Notes: generated from the sequence alone by a model not told the origin. Counted from the stretch's first letter, positions 43,129 through 51,894 are shown. The stretch is 64,000 nt of DNA from Halorutilus salinus (GCF_026242195.1 NZ_RKLV01000003.1:62001-126000), one strand, 5' to 3'. A program made the numbers and translations.

Positions 43129-44397
43129 TTACTTCCCGTAGACGAAGACGCGGCGCTCCGTCCCGTGCACCTCGTCGGGCGTCACCACGCCGTCGTCCGT
43201 CTCGACCGTCTCGCCCGACGAAAGTCTGCCGAAGTCGGGTCCTTCTTCGACGCCGAGTTCGCGTGCTTTTCGGGCGTCGAACACCTCGCGCTTGACGGCG
43301 ACGGCTTGGTCGTCGACCGTGACCTCGTGTTCGTCGCTTAGGATGTCGCCGACCGTTTCAGCGAGTTCACGCGCACCGTCCTTCGGAACAGCGACACGTA
43401 TAACCTTCCCGTTCTCCTCGACGTAGCCGACGGCGTTTCTTTCGAGCGCCTCGTCCGTCGCCCCGCTGTCGACGTTACGCGCCTCACGTACGAGTTCAGC
43501 GTCGAAGACGGTCGCCGCAGTCGCCCCCTCCGCGGCGCGGCGCGTTAGACGCGCCTCTCCCGCATCGGCGTCGAGAACCTCCTCTACAGCCTCGACTGTT
43601 TCCTCCGGCACGCCCGCGCGCTCGCGGAGGCTCGTTTCGGAGACGACGGGAAGACTGTAACCCTCCTCGACAGCCTCGCCGTCGAGTACCAGTGCGTCGG
43701 CGTCGGAGGATTCGTACGTTTCCCTCAGAAGTTCGTCGTCGACGGGCAGGTCGTACCCCGCGGCTATATGCCCGACACCGGCGTCGGTTTCGAGCGCGAT
43801 ACGTGTGAAACGCGGCGCGTAATGACCGCCCCCGATGCCTACGACGGTCGTACGTGGTTCGTCGCGTTCGTCGAGCGAGAGCACACCGTGCGCGACCGTC
43901 CGCGCCGCGTCCTCGCTCTCCCATTCGTCGGGTTCGCTTCCCACCTCCGCGAAGACGGACGGTACGTCGAGTTCCGAGGGTCCATGGTGCGTCACCTCCA
44001 TCGATACGTCGAAGCCTTCGGGGGCTTCCTCGTCGAAGAAGCCCAGTAGATGCTTCGTCGCTCCGGGCGCTGGCGATGCGAGACTCCCCGGTTCGCCGCC
44101 GTACTCCGCGCCGCCGAAGTTACCCGTATGGTGTGCCGTCAGCAGACGACCCGTGTCGCCCGAATGGCGCGAGACGAAGACTATGAGCGAGACGTCGAAC
44201 GCGTCGCGCAGTTCGTCGTCCAAGCCGTCGTAGTAGAGATGCAGACCCTCCTTCTCGACCATCACGAAGCCGTAGTGCGACCATTCGCGCTCCCACGAAC
44301 CGTGTGGCTCGTGTCGCCGCCAGTCCGCGGCGTCGAGCAACGCGTCACGTATACTGAGCGACGCCTCGTCCTCGCGCGAGACGACGACGGCTATCAT
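43129..44397 (-). CDS. dtdA: D-aminoacyl-tRNA deacylase (archaeal GEK1/DtdA type)
   Basis: Hydrolyses D-amino acids mischarged on tRNA. The 422-residue product has the DtdA core: [64 protein letters not shown] and [18 protein letters not shown]. The region after ~270 is a haloarchaeal extension ending with an acidic/KOW-like stretch. It is preceded by the DUF7126-like gene with a four-base overlap. Confidence 0.93.
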   Translation of the reverse strand: MIAVVVSREDEASLSIRDALLDAADWRRHEPHGSWEREWSHYGFVMVEKEGLHLYYDGLDDELRDAFDVSLIVFVSRHSGDTGRLLTAHHTGNFGGAEYGGEPGSLASPAPGATKHLLGFFDEEAPEGFDVSMEVTHHGPSELDVPSVFAEVGSEPDEWESEDAARTVAHGVLSLDERDEPRTTVVGIGGGHYAPRFTRIALETDAGVGHIAAGYDLPVDDELLRETYESSDADALVLDGEAVEEGYSLPVVSETSLRERAGVPEETVEAVEEVLDADAGEARLTRRAAEGATAATVFDAELVREARNVDSGATDEALERNAVGYVEENGKVIRVAVPKDGARELAETVGDILSDEHEVTVDDQAVAVKREVFDARKARELGVEEGPDFGRLSSGETVETDDGVVTPDEVHGTERRVFVYGK

Positions 44398-44708
44398 ACG
44401 TTCTCGTCGGTTTCGAGCGCCTCAACGACGCGATCCGCGAGTTCGTCCGACAGTATCAGGTCGGCGTTCCCGCGTACGAACCCCGGAACCTCGTCGGAGA
44501 CGAAGAGCACACGCGCGTCGGGGTTCATCTCCTTCGCAACCACGACCTGTGTCGGATAGCCTCCGCCGATGACGACGGCGTCGGCGTCCTCGACACCCGC
44601 TTCGCGTAACGCGTCCGCGCCAAAGGCGTCTGTGCTCGAAACCTCGTGTTCCTCGTCGCGGAGAGCGTCGACCGAATCCGTGTCGATGCCTACTGTCACT
44701 ACTTTCAT
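44394..44708 (-). CDS. DUF7126-like small Rossmann-like protein
   Basis: 104 residues from MKVVTVGIDTDSV. Beta-alpha units are VVTVGID, DADAVVIGGGYPTQVVVAKEMNPDARVLFVSDEVPGFVRGNADLILSDELADRVVEAL. The NPDARVLFVSDEVPGFVRG element matches my memory of the haloarchaeal DUF7126 family, normally encoded beside CTP and GMP synthase genes. The upstream 23 residues of the longer frame are not family-like. The region 44709-44907 upstream is dealt with separately. Confidence 0.72.
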   Translation of the reverse strand: MKVVTVGIDTDSVDALRDEEHEVSSTDAFGADALREAGVEDADAVVIGGGYPTQVVVAKEMNPDARVLFVSDEVPGFVRGNADLILSDELADRVVEALETDENV

Positions 44709-44818
44709 TCGACGCAGAAACGTGCCTTTCGTGTATGTCTTTTCGGTTTCGACTGCTCCGCGGTTTCCGTAGCCCAAACTTTCTAATAGCCTTCTGTCTT
44801 CACAGATCTTACCGCTAC

Positions 44819-44878
44819 CTCACGTACAGTGGCGGCGGAGACGTGAAAACCGAATACCTCGATCCCGTTGAGGAGTAA
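44819..44878 (+). pseudogene. Possible 3' gene fragment in the 44709-44907 gap
   Basis: A short + strand stretch with coding-like composition ends in a stop: LTYSGGGDVKTEYLDPVEE. It lacks a start and any continuation. The rest of the 200-base gap contains nothing I can name. It marks the left border of the accessory island. Confidence 0.22.
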
Positions 44879-44907
44879 CCCGTAGTAGTTGGCTTAGAAA
44901 CTACATA

Positions 44908-45141
44908 TCAGCGGAAGTAGTCGTCAACGGTTGCCATCGCGTAGAAAACTATTGGGACAAAAACGAGGAGCGCAACCGCTTTTGGATATTCAATTGCGAG
45001 AGGAGGGATGGAAAGGAGTAACTGAACCATATCAAACGGTAGGGCAAAATGAACCAGAACAATAGCACCAATAAGAGCGACGCCAAAGACTGCAACATTC
45101 CGTTTTAATTGGTTCCTCGCGGATTGTTGCCTATCGGGCAT
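44908..45141 (-). CDS. Small AT-rich three-TM membrane protein, 77 aa
   Basis: The basic N-terminus (PDRQQSARNQLKRN) is followed by hydrophobic helices VAVFGVALIGAIVLVHFAL, MVQLLLSIPPLAI and AVALLVFVPIVFYAMATV, then DDYFR. Its DNA is markedly more A/T-rich than the flanking core genes, consistent with foreign origin. No family recognised. Confidence 0.6.
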   Translation of the reverse strand: MPDRQQSARNQLKRNVAVFGVALIGAIVLVHFALPFDMVQLLLSIPPLAIEYPKAVALLVFVPIVFYAMATVDDYFR

Positions 45142-45222
45142 ACCGAACTAAATTGACTGAGATTATTAAAAAATTGCGGTCAAGAGAAAAACAAGACATA
45201 GGCGTTTGCGCAACTCGCAAAA

Positions 45223-45498
45223 TAAACATCGAACGCGGATGAGGCGGGAGGCTTCGCGGGCTTCCGCGATAGTGCGACCAAGACGAACTCGCTCGTCGAC
45301 AGGCTCGAAGATCTGACGCTCCCCGACGTGGACGCGACACGCGACGGACTCGAACGGTACATCGACGTGAAGGAACGCGCCGACGAACTCGATGAGAAGA
45401 TAGGGAAGACCGACGACCTAATCGACGAGATAGTCTACGACCTGTACGGGCTTACGGACGAGGAGATCGAGATAGTCGAAGAAGCCGTCGAAGGCTGA
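45223..45498 (+). pseudogene. C-terminal remnant of an Eco57I/PglX-like DNA methyltransferase
   Basis: Open from just after a stop at 45220 to TGA 45496-45498, without a start codon. It encodes 91 residues: SLVDRLEDLTLPDVDATRDGLERYIDVKERADELDEKIGKTDDLIDEIVYDLYGLTDEEIEIVEEAVEG (given here with breaks understood). The D-E-L-D-E-K-I coiled helix and the I-D-E-I-V-Y-x-L-Y-G-L-T-x-E-E-I-E-I-V-E end are, from recall, the specificity tail of type IIG/BREX-type N6-adenine methylases. Catalytic domains are absent. Confidence 0.65.
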
Positions 45499-45592
45499 AC
45501 CGCGAGCGACGGAGGAGCGAGCGGGTGGTTTTTGGTTCAGCTTTTTGCGAGTCGGGTGAGCGAAGCGAACCCGATGAAGTAAAAAGGTGGGT
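45481..45592 (+). repeat. Tail repeat, copy 1
   Basis: About 112 bases starting in the last codons of the methylase remnant. Shared blocks with copy 2 (48030-48148) are GAAGCCGTCGA, GGCTGAACCGCGAGCGACG, AGGAGCGAGCG, TTTTTGCGAG, GGTGAGCGA, CGAACCCGA and GAAGTAAAAAGGTGGG, with small indels between. The non-coding part follows the stop codon and is rich in GCGAGCG. Confidence 0.8.
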
Positions 45593-45656
45593 GTACAACC
45601 TGTACGGGCTAACCGACGAGGAAACCGAGATAGTCAAAGAAGCCGTCGGCGACTAA
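45591..45656 (+). pseudogene. Second methylase C-terminal tail fragment
   Basis: Directly after tail repeat copy 1, 21 codons read VYNLYGLTDEETEIVKEAVGD then TAA. This is the same terminal motif as the remnant ending at 45498 but with several differences, so it is a separate, older or paralogous scrap in tandem. Confidence 0.6.
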
Positions 45657-45677
45657 GTACACCACAAAACGTGAGCC

Positions 45678-46130
45678 TCAGATCCTACCGAGTAGACGCT
45701 CTACGTCACCGGCGTCGAAGGCGTCCCTGTCTTCGAGGTACCCCTCCACCTCTTCCTCGCCCGACAGACCGCGTACTGTCTCTATAACCTCGCCCGCCCT
45801 TCTGTCGTACTTGGCTACGGGATACCTGTCGTACCCGTGGTCGGTAACTTCGAGAAAGTAGAAGATGTTGTAGGACTCGGGTTCGTCGGCAAAGACACAG
45901 TAGCCTCTCATCACGTCACCCGCACGGAACTGTGACACGTTCTCGACCCCTTTGTACGGCTTTTCCACGTACCTCCCCGGCGTCTTGCTTCGCAGAGCAT
46001 CCCGAAGACGCGACAGAAACTGACGCTGAAGCTCCGTCTTCTTACTCAGGTCGTTGAACAGCGATCCCTTAGCCTTCTTATGGAAGACGGCGACGTTCTT
46101 GTCCGACGTCAGGGTATGTTCCCGCGTCAT
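45678..46130 (-). CDS. Candidate toxin, RelE/ParE-like, 150 aa
   Basis: Second gene of a two-gene unit. After a helical N-terminus (LSKKTELQRQFLSRLRDALRS) comes a RelE-fold-like strand pattern: GRYVEKPYKGVENVSQFRAGDVMRGYCVFADEPESYNIFYFLEVTDHGYDRYPVAKYD. This compares with R-x-K-P-L-x-G, L-x-x-x-R-x-G-x-Y-R and I-x-x-H-R in known toxins. The C-terminal ~45 residues are acidic and add to the usual ~90-residue fold. Its start overlaps the upstream gene's stop by four bases. The assignment is by pattern only; a non-toxic role is possible. Confidence 0.55.
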   Translation of the reverse strand: MTREHTLTSDKNVAVFHKKAKGSLFNDLSKKTELQRQFLSRLRDALRSKTPGRYVEKPYKGVENVSQFRAGDVMRGYCVFADEPESYNIFYFLEVTDHGYDRYPVAKYDRRAGEVIETVRGLSGEEEVEGYLEDRDAFDAGDVERLLGRI

Positions 46131-47104
46131 CCAAGCTCTTCGAGAACATCGTCCACGGACATAGTGTCGGACTCATCAAAGCCGTCCTCTTCCTCAAACA
46201 TCTCCGCCGATCCTACACGTACCCCGGCAGAGTCGGATGTTAGACCGTGTTCATCGGCTTCCTGTTCGAGCCTCGAAACCTCCTTACCGTAACCGGCTCT
46301 GATCCGCTTAAGGTCATCCTCTATGCTGTTTAGTAACCGGTCTTGGTTCTCCCCCGGAGACAGGTCAACCGTGTCCCTCGATATGAGAAGCGCGACGTAC
46401 TTCCAGACACCTCCGTAGAAGTAGTCTACAACGTTCCGTATAAAACGTTGCTGGGCTTCGTCCAGCCCTTTCATCTCAGAGGCTGTTACTATCACTTCCA
46501 TCAGGAGGTTCCCGTACCTTCTCACAGCCTCCTCAGACTCGTCCAGCTTGGGGTTCGAAGCAACCTCGTGAAGAACACGAGGGAGTCTCCTGTTCAACAG
46601 GGTGATAACTTCCTCGTGCTCGTCGTGCCACGAGGCGTCTTCCTTTACTTCGTCGAGAACCTTTTGGAGTTCGGCACCCGCTATGTACAGATCCCGGTAC
46701 TCATCCGGCGCGTCTTCAAAGTAGAACCCGGTGAGGTACTCCTTCGTCTCCGTCTGCATTATACCCTCGAACTCTTCGAGATCGTCCCTAAAGAAGTAGT
46801 AGTACTCCTCGGGACTCAGGAAATCGGAGGAACGCCGTATTCTCGGCTGGTTGGTGGCAGGTGTTTCACCCTTTGACCGCGGCGATATGTTCACGTTCCG
46901 GTTAGCTACGTTGACGGGAGCGGGACCGTACTTGTACCATCCGTACGTTATCGGAATCCCGTACTCCTGTATGGCGAAATAGGCTAACTTGTTGAACTTG
47001 ATATCGTCGACATCGTCCTCCTCGTATCCCATGTCAGACATGGCGATCTCTATCCCTTCGCGTATATCTTCCAGAGCATCATCCTCTTCGCCTAACGTAA
47101 CCAT
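46127..47104 (-). CDS. Panacea/SocA (DUF4065)-like protein, candidate antitoxin, 325 aa
   Basis: Residues ~30-80 read DVDDIKFNKLAYFAIQEYGIPITYGWYKYGPAPVN. This resembles the Panacea/SocA core (K-L-N-K-L-L-Y-F-A ... G-x-P-x-x-x-x-x-x-x-Y-G-P-x-P) of antitoxins that neutralise unrelated toxins. The remaining ~240 residues are mostly helical (HEEVITLLNRRLPRVLHEVAS, LDEAQQRFIRNVVDYFYGGVWKYVALLISRD) and end in an acidic tail DDVLEELG. It is much larger than typical Panacea antitoxins. It precedes and overlaps the RelE-like gene, the usual antitoxin-first order. It lies in the accessory island. Confidence 0.55.
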   Translation of the reverse strand: MVTLGEEDDALEDIREGIEIAMSDMGYEEDDVDDIKFNKLAYFAIQEYGIPITYGWYKYGPAPVNVANRNVNISPRSKGETPATNQPRIRRSSDFLSPEEYYYFFRDDLEEFEGIMQTETKEYLTGFYFEDAPDEYRDLYIAGAELQKVLDEVKEDASWHDEHEEVITLLNRRLPRVLHEVASNPKLDESEEAVRRYGNLLMEVIVTASEMKGLDEAQQRFIRNVVDYFYGGVWKYVALLISRDTVDLSPGENQDRLLNSIEDDLKRIRAGYGKEVSRLEQEADEHGLTSDSAGVRVGSAEMFEEEDGFDESDTMSVDDVLEELG

Positions 47105-47284
47105 GGCTAAGACGTGTACGAAATCCAGCTAATTATTCTTTCTGTTAGATGACGGATAGGCACCCGACTGTGATGAACACAACCCGCAAAGAGTACGGGA
47201 CAGACGGACGGTAACGACCTCCCAAAACCGCCCTGAACCCTTCCGTGGACACCGCCGGTTCGTGGGTTCCCGACAGCCTGACGC

Positions 47285-47711
47285 TTGACATCCTCCCCCG
47301 CCTAAAGTCGGGTGAATCCCACGTTGGGAATTTAAGGTTTCCAACCGACACAACCTTATCAGGTGTTTCCACCGTTCGCGGTTATATCGGTTCGTGGCAG
47401 TGCCAAACAGCCGTTACTCCTACCTTCCGTAAGAAGATTCGGAGTCATCTTTTTCACCGTGCTTGATGGGAGTTTTACAGTACACCTTTCAGGATGCACC
47501 TTCACAACCTCTTTCGGATACTGTCTCGTTGCTTCGAGCGGACAAGCCGCCTCCGTAGGTCAGTTAACCTAACTACAACTAAATTCCTGATTATATTAAC
47601 ACTAACGGTTAGTTGAATCGTTCGACGGATTCATAACCCGTTCAGAAATCGAAGGTTTCTGAGTAAGCAAATCCCTGATTTGCATACACCTAAAGGCGGG
47701 TGTATTCTCCT
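47285..47711 (-). mobile_element. IS200/IS605-type remnant (deletion derivative or MITE)
   Basis: One end (47285-47320) has TTGACATCCTCCCCCGCC followed by TAAAGTCGGGTGAATCCC, the hairpin end I recall for haloarchaeal tnpB elements. The other end has three successive hairpins: CAGAAA/TTTCTG (47643-47661), GCAAATC/GATTTGC with a 3-base loop (47667-47683) and ATACACC/GGTGTAT (47684-47705). The last repeats the CCTAAAGGCGGGTG motif of the first end. The ~300 bases between contain no intact transposase or TnpB frame. The 180 bases left of it (47105-47284) show nothing I can name. Confidence 0.5.
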
Positions 47712-47784
47712 GTACTATCTATAACCCCCTACCGTCTCAGATCGCCGTACATCCGGATGCGGAGAGGTACACGCGAGAACGGTA

Positions 47785-47830
47785 TACAGCTAAAGGAACG
47801 CGCCGACGAACCCGACGAGAAGATAGACCG
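47785..47830 (+). pseudogene. Third methylase remnant (interrupted)
   Basis: The + strand encodes RENGIQLKERADEPDEKIDR, matching LERYIDVKERADELDEKIGK of the remnant at 45223. Similarity stops at ~47830. After ~200 bases containing a minus-strand small gene it resumes at GAAGCCGTCGACGGCTGA (48030). The original tail was therefore split or recombined. Confidence 0.5.
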
Positions 47831-47840
47831 CAGACGGAAT

Positions 47841-47972
47841 TCAGAACTTCAGAACCGACCCAAGCCCCTCCTTGCTGACCGTCTCCCCTTCGGACAAGTC
47901 TTCGATTCCGGAAAGGACATCCTCCGGAAGCTTGTCGTCCTCGACTTCGGACTCGCGGTAGGACTCAGACAT
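47841..47972 (-). CDS. Small antitoxin-like protein, 43 aa
   Basis: ATG 47972 is preceded by AGGT. The product has a charged helical start (SESYRESEVEDDK), then LPEDVLSGIEDLSEGETVSKEGLGSVLKF. The form L-P-x-D-V-x-x-x-I-x-D-x-x-x-G-x-T-x-S-K-x-x-x-x-x-V-L-K-F is a compact motif I recall from numerous tiny haloarchaeal proteins, thought to be antitoxins. No toxin gene is adjacent on the same strand. Confidence 0.55.
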   Translation of the reverse strand: MSESYRESEVEDDKLPEDVLSGIEDLSEGETVSKEGLGSVLKF

Positions 47973-48029
47973 CTTACCTCAGATAGGGTTCACTCACAGA
48001 TAACAGTTTGGCTTGTCGGAGAGCTACCG

Positions 48030-48148
48030 GAAGCCGTCGACGGCTGAACCGCGAGCGACGCAGGAGCGAGCGTTCGTTTTTGATCCAGATTTTTGCGAGG
48101 AGAGGTGAGCGAGCGCCGCGAGCGAACCCGACGAAGTAAAAAGGTGGG
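48030..48148 (+). repeat. Tail repeat, copy 2
   Basis: About 119 bases matching copy 1 at 45481-45592 in order (GAAGCCGTCGACGGCTGA, then CCGCGAGCGACG, GTAAAAAGGTGGG). It ends one base before the guaAb stop codon. The two copies bracket the toxin-antitoxin candidate and IS remnant, so they could recombine to delete 2.5 kb. Confidence 0.8.
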
Positions 48149-48149
48149 C

Positions 48150-49067
48150 TTACTCGTACTCTATCGTCGCGGGCGGCTTATGCGTCACGTCGTACGCGAC
48201 ACGCGCGACGTTCGGTAACGTCCCCGTAATCTTCGACTGTATACGCTGAAGCGTCTCCCAGTCGAGGTCTATCGCCTGCGCCGTCATACCGTCGCGCGAC
48301 TCGACGGCGCGCACCACCACAATCCATCCGTGTACGCGTTCGTCGCCCTTGACACCGGTTCCCTGACCGACCACGGCGGCGAGCGCCTGCCAAGGCTCGT
48401 ACCCCTCAACCTCGTCCTCGACGACGGCGTTCGCCTCGCGTGCGACCTTTAGCTTCTCCTCCGTCACCTCACCGACCACACGTATAGCGAGTCCCGGACC
48501 CGGATACGGCATACGTTCGCTTATCGCAGGAGGCAGGTCGAGTTCGCGCGCGACCTCACGCACCTCGTCCTTGTACAGTTCGCGCACCGGCTCCACGATA
48601 CCGTCGAACTCTATGACATCGGGGAGACCTCCGACGTTGTGGTGCGACTTGATGTTACCCTCCGACTCGACGCGGTCGGGGTAGATAGTCCCCTGTACGA
48701 TATGGTCGGCGTCAACGTCGCGCGCCACCTCCTCGAAGACACGTATGAACTCCTCGCCGACGGCGCGGCGTTTCTCCTCAGGGTCGACGACGCCTTCGAG
48801 TGAGCCGAGGAAACGGTCGCGTGCGTCGACGACGCGGAACGAGTCCATGTAGTCGAACGTCTCGCGTACCGTCTCCGTCTCGCCCTTGCGCATAAGTCCG
48901 GTGTCGACGTAGACGGGCGTGATCCTGTCGCCGACCGCCTCGTACGCGAGCGTCGCGCAGACAGACGAGTCGACACCGCCCGAAAGCGCCATTATCGCCT
49001 TGCCGTCACCTATCTCGTCGTCTATCTCCTCTACAGCCTCGTCTATGAACCTCTTCGCGTCGACCAT
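48150..49067 (-). CDS. guaAb: GMP synthase, ATP-pyrophosphatase subunit
   Basis: Converts XMP to GMP. The 305-residue product is the stand-alone synthetase half: PP-loop [85 protein letters not shown] and the dimerisation end [24 protein letters not shown]. The glutaminase subunit (GuaAa) is encoded elsewhere. It follows pyrG directly. Confidence 0.96.
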   Translation of the reverse strand: MVDAKRFIDEAVEEIDDEIGDGKAIMALSGGVDSSVCATLAYEAVGDRITPVYVDTGLMRKGETETVRETFDYMDSFRVVDARDRFLGSLEGVVDPEEKRRAVGEEFIRVFEEVARDVDADHIVQGTIYPDRVESEGNIKSHHNVGGLPDVIEFDGIVEPVRELYKDEVREVARELDLPPAISERMPYPGPGLAIRVVGEVTEEKLKVAREANAVVEDEVEGYEPWQALAAVVGQGTGVKGDERVHGWIVVVRAVESRDGMTAQAIDLDWETLQRIQSKITGTLPNVARVAYDVTHKPPATIEYE

Positions 49068-50684
49068 CTACGCCACCTCCTCGACGTTGACGGCTTCTTC
49101 CTCCCTCTCGACCGCCGCGCCCACGAGTCCCACAAACGGAGGCGACGGCTTTCCGGGACGCGACCTGAACTCAGGATGGAACTGGGTGCCGACGAAGAAC
49201 GGATGGTCGGGTAGTTCGAGTATCTCCATACGTGTACCCGACGCAGACCTTCCTGAAAACACCATCCCTTCGTCTTCGAGGCTCTCTATGTAGTCGGGGT
49301 TGACCTCGAAACGGTGGCGGTGGCGCTCTACGACGGACTCCGCGCTGTACAGTTCGCGCGCAACGGTTCCGTCGTCTATAACCGTCTCCTTGTCGCCGAG
49401 ACGCATCGTACCGCCGAGGTTCTCTATGTCGTACTGTTCGGGCAGAAGGTCGATGACTGGATGCTGTGTCCCTTCGTCTATCTCCGACGAATGCGCGCCT
49501 TCGAGACCCGCGACGTTACGCGCGTACTCGATGACAGCCATCTGAAAGCCGAAACACAGACCGAGGAAGGGCACGCCGTTCTCGCGCGCGTAACGCACCG
49601 CGTCTAGCTTACCTTCCGTACCGCGCTCTCCGAACCCACCGGGTACGACGAGCGCGTCGGCGGATTCGAGACGCGCAAAGTCGTTCTCGTCCATACGGTC
49701 GGTCTCGACCCAGTTCGTCTCGACCTCGACGTTGTGACGTAGACCCGCGTGCTTCAGCGCCTCGTAGACCGAAAGGTAGGCGTCCTCGAAGTCGTACTTG
49801 CCTGCGAGGGCGACCTCGACAGTACCCTCCTGTTCCTGCGTCACCACGTCGCGCCACCCCGTGTCGTCCGCGCGACGTTCGACGCCGAGTTTGTCCATCG
49901 CGTACGTGTCGAGACCCTCGTCTTCGAGAAACAGGGGTACGTGGTAGATGTCGTCTACATCGGGTGCGGAGATAACGGCGTCTTCGGGGACATCGCAGAA
50001 GAGCGATATCTTCTCGCGCGTCTCGTCCTCAAGCGCTTCGTCCGAACGTCCGACAACTATATCCGGATGAAGACCTATCTCACGTAGCTCCTTCACGCTG
50101 TGCTGTGTCGGCTTCGTCTTCTGCTCTCCGTTGTTCGTAACGGGTACGAGCGTGACGTGTATCAGAAGGAAGTCTTCGTCGTCCTGTTCGTTACCCATCT
50201 GCCTCACGGCTTCGAGGAAAGGCATCCCCTCGATGTCGCCCACCGTACCGCCGAGTTCGACGAGACAGACGTCGTGTCCCTCACCGCAGTCACGTATACG
50301 TTGCTTGATCTCGCGCGTCACGTGTGGTATTATCTGGACGGTCTTACCGAGGTAGTCTCCCGACCGCTCGCGCTCTATAACGCTCCTGTAGACCTTACCC
50401 GTCGTGACGTTGTGCTTCGACGTCATCTCCGTGTCGAGGTACCTCTCGTAGTTTCCGAGGTCGAGGTCGACCTCAGCGCCGTCCTTTAGGACGTAGACCT
50501 CGCCGTGTTCGTACGGGTTCATCGTACCCGCGTCGACGTTGAGGTACGGGTCTATCTTGACCGCCGTCACGTCCAACCCCGCGTTCTTGAGCAGACGACC
50601 GAGCGATGCCGCCGTGATACCCTTACCGAGTCCGGACATTACGCCGCCCGTGACGAAGACGAACCTAGGAGAGTTCTTTGGCAT
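49068..50684 (-). CDS. pyrG: CTP synthase
   Basis: Aminates UTP to CTP with glutamine. The 538-residue product has an N-terminal synthetase domain ([58 protein letters not shown], printed as the classic block). Its C-terminal class I glutaminase domain has [14 protein letters not shown], the nucleophile in [10 protein letters not shown], and the His-Glu pair in FHPEF. Length is typical. It is the first gene of a pyrG-guaAb operon, divergent from the HTH regulator gene. Confidence 0.97.
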   Translation of the reverse strand: MPKNSPRFVFVTGGVMSGLGKGITAASLGRLLKNAGLDVTAVKIDPYLNVDAGTMNPYEHGEVYVLKDGAEVDLDLGNYERYLDTEMTSKHNVTTGKVYRSVIERERSGDYLGKTVQIIPHVTREIKQRIRDCGEGHDVCLVELGGTVGDIEGMPFLEAVRQMGNEQDDEDFLLIHVTLVPVTNNGEQKTKPTQHSVKELREIGLHPDIVVGRSDEALEDETREKISLFCDVPEDAVISAPDVDDIYHVPLFLEDEGLDTYAMDKLGVERRADDTGWRDVVTQEQEGTVEVALAGKYDFEDAYLSVYEALKHAGLRHNVEVETNWVETDRMDENDFARLESADALVVPGGFGERGTEGKLDAVRYARENGVPFLGLCFGFQMAVIEYARNVAGLEGAHSSEIDEGTQHPVIDLLPEQYDIENLGGTMRLGDKETVIDDGTVARELYSAESVVERHRHRFEVNPDYIESLEDEGMVFSGRSASGTRMEILELPDHPFFVGTQFHPEFRSRPGKPSPPFVGLVGAAVEREEEAVNVEEVA

Positions 50685-50764
50685 ACTACCTCTAAACGAA
50701 GCCGTCTCAAATCCCTTGCGGTGTGAGGTAGTTTTTTGTTTCGAGAGCGCCTAACCCTTTTCAG

Positions 50765-51127
50765 ATGTCGGGTAACACGAAGACCCTTGCCGACCCCGTA
50801 TCGGTTCTCGACTCTCTTGGGGACGAGTACAGCGCACGTATACTGTCGGCGCTCACCGACGAGGAGATGAGCGCCAAGAGGATAAGCGAAGAACTCGGTA
50901 TCCCTATAGCCACGGTCTACAGACGTATAGAAGACCTCGACGAGGCGGGGCTTATAGAGTTCGAGGGCAAGGCGTTGACGCAGGACGACAAACGCGTCAA
51001 GGTCTACCGCTCGTACGTCGACGAACTACGTATACAGTTCGAACCCGACGAGCCACAGGTCGAGATGAAACGGTATTCGGAGGCGCAGAGAAGCATAGAC
51101 GAAGCATGGAAGAGGATAAAGAGATGA
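50765..51127 (+). CDS. Winged-helix transcriptional regulator (ArsR/HTH_20-like)
   Basis: 120 residues. DSLGDEYSARILSALTDEEMSAKRISEELGIPIATVYRRIEDLDEAGLIEFEGKALTQDDKRVKVYRS is a clear winged helix with a beta-hairpin wing. The C-terminal ~35 residues are helical and charged. It is translationally coupled (ATGA) to the KaiC-like gene. In haloarchaea such small HTH proteins commonly accompany KaiC-like signal ATPases, so it may be regulated by that partner (inference). Confidence 0.85.
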   Translation: MSGNTKTLADPVSVLDSLGDEYSARILSALTDEEMSAKRISEELGIPIATVYRRIEDLDEAGLIEFEGKALTQDDKRVKVYRSYVDELRIQFEPDEPQVEMKRYSEAQRSIDEAWKRIKR

Positions 51128-51894
51128 CTGACACAGACGACGACAGAATAAAGACGGGTATCGACGGACTCGACTCCATACTCAACGGCGGTCTACGTAG
51201 GAACTCGACGGTTCTCGTAAGCGGTAACCCCGGCACCGGGAAGAGCATACTCGGTGCGCAGTACCTCGATCACGGCGTCCGCGAGCACGGGGAGGGCGGC
51301 GTCTACCTTACGTTCGAGGAGACACAGGAGGACGTTATAGAGGCGGCGGAGTCGATAGGTATGGAGGAGTGGAGGGAGCATGTCGAAAACGACGACATAA
51401 TCGTCTACGACAAGATGGATCTGCTTGAGGAAACCGACTTCTCACAGTCGTTGGTGCGTATACTCGACGACATCGACTCCGACTCTTACAGCCGTCTCGT
51501 TATGGACTCGCTCACCATGTTCCAGATGTTCTTCGAGAGCGAACAGGAGAAACGCACCTACCTACTGAAGCTAATCGACATACTCAAACACAACGGGTTC
51601 ACGTCCCTCCTCGTACAGGAGTCTCAGGAGACGTTCCCCGACCGCGACATAGGTCTTGAAGAGTTCCTGACCGACGGCAACATCTACCTCGCACAGACAC
51701 CGACCAAGTCTGGCACGAACCGTTACATATGGGTTGCGAAGATGCGTAAGCAGGAGATAAACACCCATGTCTTCCCCATGGAGATAGGCGACGGGGGTGT
51801 ACGCATCCACGACAACGCCGCGGAGTTCTCGTACATGAGCGGCGAGGATGTCGATATGGGGAACGAACCCGGCGGCGGAAGGGGGGGTCTGTAG
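51124..51894 (+). CDS. KaiC-like RecA-superfamily ATPase
   Basis: 256 residues, a single KaiC domain. It opens KTGIDGLDSILNGGLRRNSTVLVSGNPGTGKS with Walker A at 34-41. The Glu pair is in YLTFEETQEDV, Walker B in SRLVMDSLTMFQMF, and the rest includes YLLKLIDILKHNGFTSLLVQES and NRYIWVAKMRKQEINTHVFPMEI. The tail is glycine-rich. Family members include ArlH and circadian KaiC; no archaellum genes are near, so it is probably a signalling ATPase paired with the HTH gene. It overlaps the next gene by ~47 bases if that gene's assigned start is right. Confidence 0.88.
   Translation: MTDTDDDRIKTGIDGLDSILNGGLRRNSTVLVSGNPGTGKSILGAQYLDHGVREHGEGGVYLTFEETQEDVIEAAESIGMEEWREHVENDDIIVYDKMDLLEETDFSQSLVRILDDIDSDSYSRLVMDSLTMFQMFFESEQEKRTYLLKLIDILKHNGFTSLLVQESQETFPDRDIGLEEFLTDGNIYLAQTPTKSGTNRYIWVAKMRKQEINTHVFPMEIGDGGVRIHDNAAEFSYMSGEDVDMGNEPGGGRGGL

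Noticed and set aside
47700-48047. Plus-strand open frame spanning the methylase scraps near 47.8-48.0 kb
   Set aside because: Only its first part and last five residues match the methylase tail; the middle is antisense to a small intact minus-strand gene, so it is not a working gene.
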